From positions 1-36,614 of the forward strand of contig JALOLH010000043.1 in NCBI GenBank assembly GCA_025456065.1: a stretch of DNA of 36,614 nt, in the 5' to 3' direction. Positions 1-7,616 of the stretch are shown here, piece by piece (position 1 is the first letter of the stretch; every line of letters starts with the position of its first letter). This DNA comes from Candidatus Nanopelagicales bacterium. GTDB lineage: Bacteria > Actinomycetota > Actinomycetes > S36-B12 > CAIYMF01. Position numbers and translations under genes: made by a program. The notes below the pieces were generated by a model. That model worked only from the letters and a program-made list of their open reading frames with translations, did not search any database and was not told the origin of the DNA.

Positions 1-3000
1 GCGGTGGGCTGGATGCCGGTCTTGTCGCGGACCCAGCCGATGACGTGGGTGAGGGTGGGGAAGTCGCGCAGCTGCAGGTTGGGGTCGCGCTCGACGCCGA
101 ACCGCTCGCGGACGGCGGCGAACACCTCGGCCTGCTTGACCGTGTCCACGCCCAGGTCGGCCTCGAGGTCCAGGTCGAGGTCGAGCAGCTCGGCGGGGTA
201 GCCGGTCATCTCCGAGACGATGCCGACGATCGCGTCGGTCACCTCGTCGCCGGCGGCCGCAGCTGTGGCTGCGTCGTCGATTCCAGCAACTGCCTTGCCT
301 GATTCGACTACGCCGGCGGCGGGGGCGGCGACGGCCGGGGCGGCGGCGGGGGCGGCGGTCGGTGCCGGGGCGCCGGTCTTCTCGCGGACCCAGCCGATCA
401 CGTGGGTGAGGGTGGGGAAGTCGCGCAGGGCGACGTTCGCGTCGCGCTCGATGCTGAACCGCTCGCGGACTGCGGCGAAGACCTCGGCCTGCTTGACGGT
501 GTCCACGCCCAGGTCGGCCTCGAGGTCGAGGTCGACGTCGAGCAGCTCCGGCGGGTACCCGGTCATCTCCGAGACGAGGCCGACGATCGCGTCGGCGATG
601 GGGTCGCTCACGGCGGCGGGAGCGGGCGCCGGGGCGGCGGCTGGTGCCACCGCGGGAGCCGCGGCCGGGACCGCGGCCGGTGCAGCCGGGGCCGGGACCG
701 CGGCCGGGGCCGGTACGGGGGCCGGGACGGCGGCGGGGGCCGGAACCGCGGCGGGGGCCGGGACCGCGGCGGGGGTGAACGCCGGAGCCCCGGTGTCCAC
801 GACCCGCAGCCGGCGGCGGTCCACCTCGAGCGTCGCGCCCGCGCGGCCGGAGGCGTCGTCCAGCCAGCGCTGCCACGCGGCCGGATCCACCACCCGCGAG
901 GTGTAGCCGAGCTCGCTCGGGTGCCGGTGCCGGCCGTCGGGCATGGGCGTCCACCGGAACAGCGACATCGCGATCTGGGAGCCGAAGCCGGCCGCCAGGC
1001 GCAGGGCGAACTGCACCGGGTAGGCGCCGCCCACGGAGAGGTTGAGCGCCCCGAGGTCGGGGTCGGGCTCCTTGTAGTTCGGGACCGGGGGCACGATGCC
1101 GGTCTCGAGGGCCTTGATCGCGACGACGTCCTCGATGCCGGCGCCCATGGCGTGGCCCGTGAAGCCCTTCGTGTTCGTGATGACGATGCTGTCGGCGGAG
1201 GCGCCGAACACGCGCCGCAGCGCGTTCACCTCGGCCGCAGCCGAGCCGCCGCGCGCCGGCGTGTACGTCTCGTGCGAGACGAACACGGTGCTCGGGGCGA
1301 TCGCGTGCCGATCGATGCCGCGGGCCTCGGCGCGGCGCACCAGGTCCTCCATCACCTGGCCGACGTGGTCGACGTCGAGCCGCGTGCCGTGGAAGGCGCT
1401 GTTCGCGGTGACCGAGGCGAGCACCTCGCAGATGGGGTTGAGGCCGCGCTCGCGGGCCGCCGAGGGGGCCTCGACGACGAAGGCGGCGGCACCCATGCCG
1501 ACGACCATGCCGTGCCGGCGCCGGTCGAACGGCGTGGCGACCTCGGCGACGACGTCCTCGGTCGCGGCCGCCCCCGTGGCCAGGAAGCCCGACCCGACCC
1601 ACGGCAGCAGCACGTCGCTGCTCACGTCGTCGGCCGAGACGACGACCACGCGCCGGCACCGTCCGGTGGCGATCCAGTCCTGGGCCAGCGCGGTGGCCTG
1701 CGTCGTGGAGGCGCAGGCGGCGTTGATCTGGGTGTTGGGGCCGCGGGCGCCGATGAGCTCGGCGAACTGCGAGTGGCCCATCGCCAGGCAGCGGAAGATG
1801 AAGCGGCGGTCGTAGGTGAACGGCTCGGTCTGCAGCAGGTGGCGCAGCTCGGCGATCCGCCGGTCCACCTCGGCCGCTGCCGGCTCGGAGCCGGTCATCC
1901 GCGCCCGCACGGCCTCGAGGGCGAGCAGCTGCTCGCGGCGGCCGCGGTCGGTCATGTAGCGCTCGACGTCGGTGGCGAACTCGCCGTAGCCCGGGAAGGC
2001 CGAGGCGAAGATGACCCCGGTCTCGTCGCGCATCGACGCCGGCAGGCCCCAGCGGTCGGGCAGCATCGTGCCCAGCGTCGTCGGGCGGTAGCGCATGACC
2101 AGCGGGATGCCCGCGTCACGCAGCGCGTCCAGGCCCGCCCCGATCGCCAGGCGCGTCGTGCGGTCCAGCGCCACGTCGCGGGCGGCCTCGACGCCGAACT
2201 CCTCGACGACGTCGAGCGGGGCGCCACGGCCGGCCAGCTTGATCACGCCGGACTCGTCGTCGATCGTCTCGAAGACGGGGTCCTGGCCGGCCTTCTTCAC
2301 CAGTCGGGTGATGCGCTTGTCGACCATCGCCTCACGGAAGCGGTGCGGGATCACGTCGATGAACTGCTGGCCGTCGAGGATGCGCGCGATGTTCTCGTCG
2401 TCGAAGACCCGATCCACGCCGGGCAGGCCCAGCGCCGCACCGGTGATGACGACGGGTTCGGTGGAGACGGCGCCGCCGGCGGCGGCGGGAGCCGCCCCGC
2501 CGTACATCCGCATCCCCTGCTCCAGCACGTCGGCGAACAGCCGACCCAGTTCCTCGTAGCGCGCGGTCGTCATGGGAGTCCTCGGAGTCGTGGCAGCGGT
2601 GGGGGACGCAGGGATGGGGGAGGTGGCGGGAGGCTGCGCCGCGACGGCGGCTGGCACGGGCGCGGCAGCGGGGGCCGGCGCGGGGACGGCCGGCGCGGGC
2701 TGGGGCGCGGCCAGGCCGAGGCCCGAGGCCCACAGCCCGCACAGCGCCTGGTTGAACGAGGCGACGTCGCCCAGCTTCGGGTGGTTGGTGAACAGCGCGA
2801 GCACGTCGTCGTGCGCCGAGCCGAGCACCTCCTCGACGAAGCCGTGCAGGGCCTTCTTGGGGCCGACCTCGACGAACACCCGGGCGCCCGCGTCGTAGAG
2901 CGTGTGCAGGCCCTTGACGAACTGCACCGGCTCGGCGATCTGCCGGCCGAGGATCTCGAGCATCGTCTCGGTGTCGGCGTTCGTGGGGTAGAACTCGCCG

Positions 3001-5531
3001 GTCACGTTGGCCACGATCGGCAGGCGCGGACCGCGCACGTCGAGGCGGCGCATCGCGACCTTCAGCGGCTCGCTGGCCGGCGCGACGATCTGGGTGTGGA
3101 AGGCGTGCGAGACGGGGATCCGCATCGCGGTGATGCCCTCGGCCTGGAACCGGGCGACGGCGGCCTCGACGGCGGTGGTGGCGCCACCGATGACGGCCTG
3201 GGTGTTGGAGTTGATGTTGGCCACGACCACGTAGCCGTCCACCTCGCCGACGATGCGCTCGATGTCGGCCAGCGGCCCGAACACGGCGGCCATCGCCCCG
3301 TTGTCCTCGGTGGCCACGGCCTTCATCTCACGGCCCCGGGCGCTCACGGCCTCCAGGGCGGCGTCGAAGCTCAGCGCCTCCGAGGCGACCAGGGCGCCGT
3401 ACTCGCCCAGGCTGTGGCCCATCACCATGTCCGGGGCGATGCCGTAGGCGGCCAGCAGCTGCGTCATCGCGGCGTCGGTGGTGAGGACCGCGGGCTGGGT
3501 GATCTCGGTCTGCAGCAGCTGCTGGTGCAGGCGCTTGGCCGTGTCCTCGTCGGTCGCCTCGGAGAACACGAAGGCCGACAGCGGCTTGCCCAGCAGCGGG
3601 GTCATGATGCGGTCGGCCTCGTCGTACACCGCGCGGACGATGGGCTCGCGGTCGCGCAGCTCGGCGAGCATGTTCACGTACTGCGACCCCTGGCCGGTGA
3701 ACAGGAACGCCACCTTGGGCGCCGGGCCGCGCCCGACGAACACGCCCTGCGAGCGCAGCAGCTTGAACATCGCCGCGTTGCCGGACTGCAGCGCCTGCAC
3801 CGCCTTGCCGGCCTTCTTGGCCAGGTCCGCGGCGTCGGCGAAGTCGATCGCCACGCGGATCGCGGCCCCCGCCAGCGCGGGGTCGGGCACGGCGGGGGCC
3901 GGCGCCCGGCCGGCGGCCGCATCGGCGGCCAGCGCCTCGAGCCTGCCGATCACCTCGGCCTCGTTCGCGCCGCCGACGACGACGGCCCCGCGCAGCGGCG
4001 CCTTGCGCTCGGCAGGCGCGGCGGCGGCCGCCGTGGCGGGAGCGGGAGCCGTGCTCGCGGTCCTCGGCACGTCGGCGCCCGCGAACACGCGCGGAGCGTC
4101 CTCGGCGCGGTAGCGGCCGGGCACGTGCTCCTCGAGGGCCATGTGGAAGTTGGTGCCACCGAAGCCGAACGCACTCACGCCGGCCCGCCGGGGGTCGCCG
4201 TTGGACGGCGTCCACTCGCGCAGCTCGGTGTTCACGCGGAACGGCGTGCTCGCCCAGTCCACGTTCGGGTTCGGGTCCTGGAAGTGCAGGCTGGGCGGGA
4301 GCACCTTGTCGTGCAGGCTCATGACGGCCTTGAACAGGCCGGCAGCGCCGGCGGCGGCCTTGAGGTGGCCGATGTTCGACTTCACCGAGCCCAGGGCGAT
4401 CGAGCCCGGCGCGGCGCCGTGCCCGGCGAAGACCTCGTCGAGGGCGCCGAGCTCGGCGGCGTCGCCCACCCGGGTCGACGTGCCGTGCGCCTCGAGCATG
4501 CCGATGGTCGCCGGGTCGATCCCGGCCATCTCCCAGGCGCGGCGCACGGCCAGCTTCTGGCCGACCGGGTTGGGCGCGGTGATGCCCTTGCCCTTGCCGT
4601 CCGAGGAGCCCGCGATGCCCAGGATCACCGCGTAGACGCGGTCCCCGGCACGCTCGGCGTCGGACAGCCGCTTGAGCACGAACACGGCCGCGCCCTCGCC
4701 CATCACGAAGCCGTCCGCGCCGGCGTCGAACGGCCGGGTGCCGGTCGCCGAGAGCGCCCCGATCTTGCAGAACCGGATGAACGCGCCGGGGCCCATGTTG
4801 CGGTCGATGCCGCCAGTCACCACGGCGTCCACCTGATGGGTGGCGAGCTGGCCGATGGCCGAGCTGATGCCGGCCAGCGCTGAGGCGCACGCGGCGTCGG
4901 TGGTGAAGTTCGGGCCACGGAAGTTGAACAGCGCCGCCACGCGGCCGGCCATGATGTTGGCCAGCTCGCCGGGCATGGTGTCCTCGGTGATCGTCGGCAG
5001 GTGCTCGACGAACCGCTCGCGGGCCTCGCGGCGGATCGTGGCCTGCACGTCGGCCGGCAGCGCGGCGAACGAGGGCGCGGCGGCCAGCTGGGCGTCGAAC
5101 TCGGGGAAGCTGACGCGCAGCGTCGTGCGCACGTACTTGTCGCCGCCCAGCGCGCTGCCGAGGATCACCGCGACGCGCTCGGAGTCGACGGTCCAGTCCG
5201 GCCAGCCCGCGTCGAGCAGCGCCGAGCGCGCGGCGCTCACCGACCACATCTGGCCGGGGTCGAAGTGCGCCGAGACGTTCGGCGGGATCGGCAACTTCCA
5301 GCGGATCGGGTCCCACGGGAACTCCCGCACCCAGCCGCCGATCCGCGAGTACGTCTTGTCCTCGGCCATGGGGTCGGCGTCGTAGTAGAGCGCCGGGTCC
5401 CACCGCTCCGTGGGGACGTCGCTGATCGAGTACCGCCCATCGCGGATGTTGGCCCAGAACTGCTCCGCGGTGGGAGCGTCGGGCATGATCGCGCTGATCC
5501 CCACGATGGCGATCGGCTCGGTGTGCGTCAT
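1..5531 (-). CDS. Iterative type I polyketide/PUFA-like synthase, KS-AT-KS-ACP-ACP (3' end outside window)
   Basis: Multidomain synthase that would build an acyl chain on its own carrier domains; 1843 residues are visible and the frame runs off the left edge. Order: KS1 (about 1-460; Cys215 in DAACAS, His349 in EAHGTS, His389 in NIGH), AT (about 570-900; Ser707 in GHSLGE, His812), Ala/Pro linker, KS2 (about 1000-1530; Cys1273 in NAACAS, His1420, His1460 in TGHAMG), Ala/Pro linker, ACP1 and ACP2. Both ACPs read GVDTVKQAE, with Thr1678 and Thr1797 at the expected phosphopantetheine Ser. KR, DH or more ACPs may lie beyond the edge. ATG at 5531 follows GAGGAGG (5539-5545) and opens with the KS-typical PIAIVGIS. 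It lies 31 bp after the acyl-CoA dehydrogenase, so co-transcription is likely. HglE- or PfaA-like assignment is by domain logic; the product is unknown. Confidence 0.9.
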   Translation of the reverse strand, partial: MTHTEPIAIVGISAIMPDAPTAEQFWANIRDGRYSISDVPTERWDPALYYDADPMAEDKTYSRIGGWVREFPWDPIRWKLPIPPNVSAHFDPGQMWSVSAARSALLDAGWPDWTVDSERVAVILGSALGGDKYVRTTLRVSFPEFDAQLAAAPSFAALPADVQATIRREARERFVEHLPTITEDTMPGELANIMAGRVAALFNFRGPNFTTDAACASALAGISSAIGQLATHQVDAVVTGGIDRNMGPGAFIRFCKIGALSATGTRPFDAGADGFVMGEGAAVFVLKRLSDAERAGDRVYAVILGIAGSSDGKGKGITAPNPVGQKLAVRRAWEMAGIDPATIGMLEAHGTSTRVGDAAELGALDEVFAGHGAAPGSIALGSVKSNIGHLKAAAGAAGLFKAVMSLHDKVLPPSLHFQDPNPNVDWASTPFRVNTELREWTPSNGDPRRAGVSAFGFGGTNFHMALEEHVPGRYRAEDAPRVFAGADVPRTASTAPAPATAAAAAPAERKAPLRGAVVVGGANEAEVIGRLEALAADAAAGRAPAPAVPDPALAGAAIRVAIDFADAADLAKKAGKAVQALQSGNAAMFKLLRSQGVFVGRGPAPKVAFLFTGQGSQYVNMLAELRDREPIVRAVYDEADRIMTPLLGKPLSAFVFSEATDEDTAKRLHQQLLQTEITQPAVLTTDAAMTQLLAAYGIAPDMVMGHSLGEYGALVASEALSFDAALEAVSARGREMKAVATEDNGAMAAVFGPLADIERIVGEVDGYVVVANINSNTQAVIGGATTAVEAAVARFQAEGITAMRIPVSHAFHTQIVAPASEPLKVAMRRLDVRGPRLPIVANVTGEFYPTNADTETMLEILGRQIAEPVQFVKGLHTLYDAGARVFVEVGPKKALHGFVEEVLGSAHDDVLALFTNHPKLGDVASFNQALCGLWASGLGLAAPQPAPAVPAPAPAAAPVPAAVAAQPPATSPIPASPTAATTPRTPMTTARYEELGRLFADVLEQGMRMYGGAAPAAAGGAVSTEPVVITGAALGLPGVDRVFDDENIARILDGQQFIDVIPHRFREAMVDKRITRLVKKAGQDPVFETIDDESGVIKLAGRGAPLDVVEEFGVEAARDVALDRTTRLAIGAGLDALRDAGIPLVMRYRPTTLGTMLPDRWGLPASMRDETGVIFASAFPGYGEFATDVERYMTDRGRREQLLALEAVRARMTGSEPAAAEVDRRIAELRHLLQTEPFTYDRRFIFRCLAMGHSQFAELIGARGPNTQINAACASTTQATALAQDWIATGRCRRVVVVSADDVSSDVLLPWVGSGFLATGAAATEDVVAEVATPFDRRRHGMVVGMGAAAFVVEAPSAARERGLNPICEVLASVTANSAFHGTRLDVDHVGQVMEDLVRRAEARGIDRHAIAPSTVFVSHETYTPARGGSAAAEVNALRRVFGASADSIVITNTKGFTGHAMGAGIEDVVAIKALETGIVPPVPNYKEPDPDLGALNLSVGGAYPVQFALRLAAGFGSQIAMSLFRWTPMPDGRHRHPSELGYTSRVVDPAAWQRWLDDASGRAGATLEVDRRRLRVVDTGAPAFTPAAVPAPAAVPAPAAVPAPVPAPAAVPAPAAPAAVPAAAPAVAPAAAPAPAPAAVSDPIADAIVGLVSEMTGYPPELLDVDLDLEADLGVDTVKQAEVFAAVRERFSIERDANVALRDFPTLTHVIGWVREKTGAPAPTAAPAAAPAVAAPAAGVVESGKAVAGIDDAATAAAAGDEVTDAIVGIVSEMTGYPAELLDLDLDLEADLGVDTVKQAEVFAAVRERFGVERDPNLQLRDFPTLTHVIGWVRDKTGIQPT
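17..603 (-). repeat. Tandem duplicated ACP module inside the synthase gene (357-bp period)
   Basis: Positions 17-246 and 374-603 are near-identical DNA at a 357-bp offset (119 codons) and encode the two consecutive carrier domains. Identity persists at third codon positions, which suggests recent duplication or gene conversion rather than protein-level conservation alone. A further copy may lie beyond the left edge. Confidence 0.85.
618..778 (-). repeat. Low-complexity Ala/Pro/Val linker repeats in the synthase gene
   Basis: GC-only near-repeats of roughly 18 bp, with recurring units of the type GCGGGGGCCGG and ACCGC, encode repeated Pro-Ala-Ala-Val-Pro-Ala segments. They form the flexible linker between KS2 and the first carrier domain. 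Such linkers are typical between ACPs of multi-ACP synthases. The stretch is prone to slippage, so its exact length should be treated with care. Confidence 0.75.
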
Positions 5532-5562
5532 CGAACTGCCTCCTCGAGGATCGCCGTGCGGC

Positions 5563-7248
5563 TCAGGCGTAGAGCACGTCGGCGAGGGCGGTCATGTCGG
5601 CCAGCAGGCCGGCCTGGGCGGCACGGATGGCGTCCAGGCGCATCGTGCCCGCGAGCTGACGGTCCAGGCCCAGCGCGGGGTCGGCCGACCCGGCGACCCA
5701 GCGCAGTCCGTCGTCGGCCACCTTCAGCGCCGCCTCGCGGGCGAAGACCCGGGCGATGACGGCCAGCGCGTCGGCGTCGAAGCGCTGCTCGGCCTTCGGG
5801 TCCAGGGCGCCGTCGGCGCTGGCTGCGGCGCGCCGGCAGAGCGACGCGGCGCACTCGGCGTGCGCGACGAGCTCGCCGAGCCGGAACAGCACGTGCTGGT
5901 TGCGGGTCAGCCGGCCCTGCTGGCAGGCGCTGAACACGGCGGCCAGCGCCTCGAGCGCCAGGGCCGCCGTCTCGGCGCCGACCGTCGGCCGGCTCGCGTG
6001 CAGGGCGCGCATGGCCTGCGCCATCTCGACGTAGTACCCGCCGCGGGACTTCAGGTGCTCCTGCCAGCGGTCGCGGGCGATCGTCATCTCGAGGATCTCG
6101 GAGGTGCCCTCGTAGATGGTGGTGATCCGCACGTCGCGCTTGATCTTCTCGACCAGGTACTCGCGGGTGTAGCCGTAGCCGCCGTGCGCCTGGATGGCGT
6201 CCTCGGCCGCCGCGTTGCCGGCCTCGGTGGCCAGGTACTTCGCGATGGCGCCCTCCGTGTTGAGGGCGCCGTCGTGGCCCTGGCCGGCGTCGATGAGCAG
6301 TGCGGTCTCCTCGATGAAGGCGCGCGCGGCCTCGAGGCGGGCGACGTGGGGGACGATGAGCTTGTGGGTGTAGCCCTGCTTCTCGGCCAGGGGTGAGCCG
6401 CCGGCGATGCGCTCCTTGGAGTAGGCGATCGCGCGGTCGACGGCCTCCCAGCCGCCGCCCAGGCCGAAGGCCGCGACCATGACGCGGGTGTAGCCGAAGA
6501 CCTGCTGGGCCTGCACCAGGCCCTTGCCCTCGACGCCGCCGATGAGGTTCTCGACCGGGACCTCGACGTTGTCCAGGAACAGGGCGGCGGTGTTCGACAG
6601 CCGGATGCCGTGCTTGTCCTCGGGCTTGGCGCTGGTGAAGCCGGGCGTGTCCTTGGGCACCACGAACCACGTGGGGCCGGCCGGGGTCAGCGCCAGGATG
6701 GTCGTGGCGTCGGCGATGGTGCCGTTCGAGATCCACTGCTTGGCGCCCGAGATCCGGTAGCCGGTGACGGTGCCGTCCTCGGCCTCGATCGGGACCGCCT
6801 TGGTCTTCATGGCGCCGAGGTCGGAGCCCGCCTCGGGCTCGGTGGCGCCGTAGGCGAAGACGATGCCCTCCTCGGCGATGGCCCCGAGCCACTGCTGCTT
6901 CTGCTCCTCGGTGGCCCCGACCAGGATCGGGTCGCTGCCCAGGAAGGTGGCGAAGATGGCGGTGGCCAGCCCGATGTCCTTGCGGGCCATGACCTCGCAC
7001 AGCCGGTAGGAGTCCATCGCGCCGCCGCCCATGCCGCCGTACGCCTCGGGCACGAAGACCAGCTGGATGCCCAGGTCGGCCGACATCGCGCGGACCGTGT
7101 CCTCGGGGCAGATGTCCTCGTGGTCGAGCTCCAGCTGGCGCTCCAGCGGCAGCGCGTCGGCCAGGTACTCCGTCAGGCCGTCCATCATCAGCCCGAGGGT
7201 CTCGGCGTCCAGCCCCTGACCCATCGCGACGTCCTGGTCGATGCTCAT
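5563..7248 (-). CDS. Acyl-CoA dehydrogenase family protein, extended C-terminus
   Basis: FAD-dependent acyl-CoA (or acyl-ACP) dehydrogenase of 561 aa, introducing an alpha,beta double bond. The N-terminal helical domain is followed by the FAD/substrate beta domain (EPEAGSDLGAMKT, KQWISNG) and the C-terminal helical domain with QAHGGYGYTREY and IYEGTSEI. Glu380 in YEG is the family's usual catalytic base. About 150 extra residues follow the normal end near residue 410, as in longer ACAD subfamilies. ATG at 7248 is chosen over an upstream in-frame ATG because GGAGG lies directly before it (GGAGGCACGG-ATG) and the protein aligns from there. It is directly upstream of the synthase gene (31 bp). 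A role in desaturating or editing the synthase product is inferred from context only. Confidence 0.93.
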   Translation of the reverse strand: MSIDQDVAMGQGLDAETLGLMMDGLTEYLADALPLERQLELDHEDICPEDTVRAMSADLGIQLVFVPEAYGGMGGGAMDSYRLCEVMARKDIGLATAIFATFLGSDPILVGATEEQKQQWLGAIAEEGIVFAYGATEPEAGSDLGAMKTKAVPIEAEDGTVTGYRISGAKQWISNGTIADATTILALTPAGPTWFVVPKDTPGFTSAKPEDKHGIRLSNTAALFLDNVEVPVENLIGGVEGKGLVQAQQVFGYTRVMVAAFGLGGGWEAVDRAIAYSKERIAGGSPLAEKQGYTHKLIVPHVARLEAARAFIEETALLIDAGQGHDGALNTEGAIAKYLATEAGNAAAEDAIQAHGGYGYTREYLVEKIKRDVRITTIYEGTSEILEMTIARDRWQEHLKSRGGYYVEMAQAMRALHASRPTVGAETAALALEALAAVFSACQQGRLTRNQHVLFRLGELVAHAECAASLCRRAAASADGALDPKAEQRFDADALAVIARVFAREAALKVADDGLRWVAGSADPALGLDRQLAGTMRLDAIRAAQAGLLADMTALADVLYA

Positions 7249-7616
7249 CCGTGCCTCCTGCAAGAGCCCGCGCCCGCCCGGGCGCACGTGACGATCACGC
7301 TAGGCGGGGGGCCGCCGGCAGGGGCGGGGCGAACAGGCCGCGATCGGGGGACCTTGGACAGTTACCGGCGGGTAGGCCGGGCCGGATGCGGGAGGGGGTA
7401 TGTGTCGCCTCGGACAGGCAGCCGCCGCGACCAGCGCGACAGGGCCGGGCCGTGGGCGCACACTGCGCCGTGGGGACTCGGGGCGACCGCGGTGTGCAGG
7501 TGGGAGCGGCATGGACGGGGGAGCGGTCGAGCTGCCCGGACCGATGCGCGAGGCAGCGCTGCAGCGGGCCATGACCTTCGCGGGGGCCGGGGTTCCGCAG
7601 GCCTGAGCGCGGGGTC
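7249..7616. other. 368-bp intergenic region upstream of the dehydrogenase-synthase operon
   Basis: No convincing gene is seen. On the minus strand it contains a likely promoter for the dehydrogenase (TAGCGT, 7302-7297) and a small dyad GTGA-CGA-TCAC (7288-7298) near the expected transcription start. A 31-codon plus-strand ORF (7511-7606) has a weak ribosome site (GTGGGAG) but no recognisable family, and is not called as a gene. Confidence 0.6.
7297..7302 (-). promoter_or_regulatory. Candidate -10 element for the acyl-CoA dehydrogenase / synthase operon
   Basis: TAGCGT on the minus strand, 48 nt before the ATG at 7248, fits the actinobacterial TANNNT -10 pattern. A short dyad (7288-7298) lies just downstream and could be an operator. 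No clear -35 is visible. Predicted by eye only. Confidence 0.4.

Noticed and set aside
2332..2580. An internal start making KS2-ACP a separate protein (Met in MTTARYEELGRLF near 2573)
   Set aside because: The frame is open from KS1 through an Ala/Pro linker without a stop, and no ribosome site stands out before this Met.
402..4883. A 1493-codon open frame on the plus strand opposite the synthase gene
   Set aside because: Gly/Arg/His/Asp-rich translation with no domain, caused by high-GC codon bias; the minus-strand frame shows complete KS, AT and ACP motifs.
7511..7606. Possible 31-aa peptide gene with GTGGGAG before its ATG
   Set aside because: Too short, no recognisable motif, weak ribosome site; kept only as a remark in the intergenic entry.
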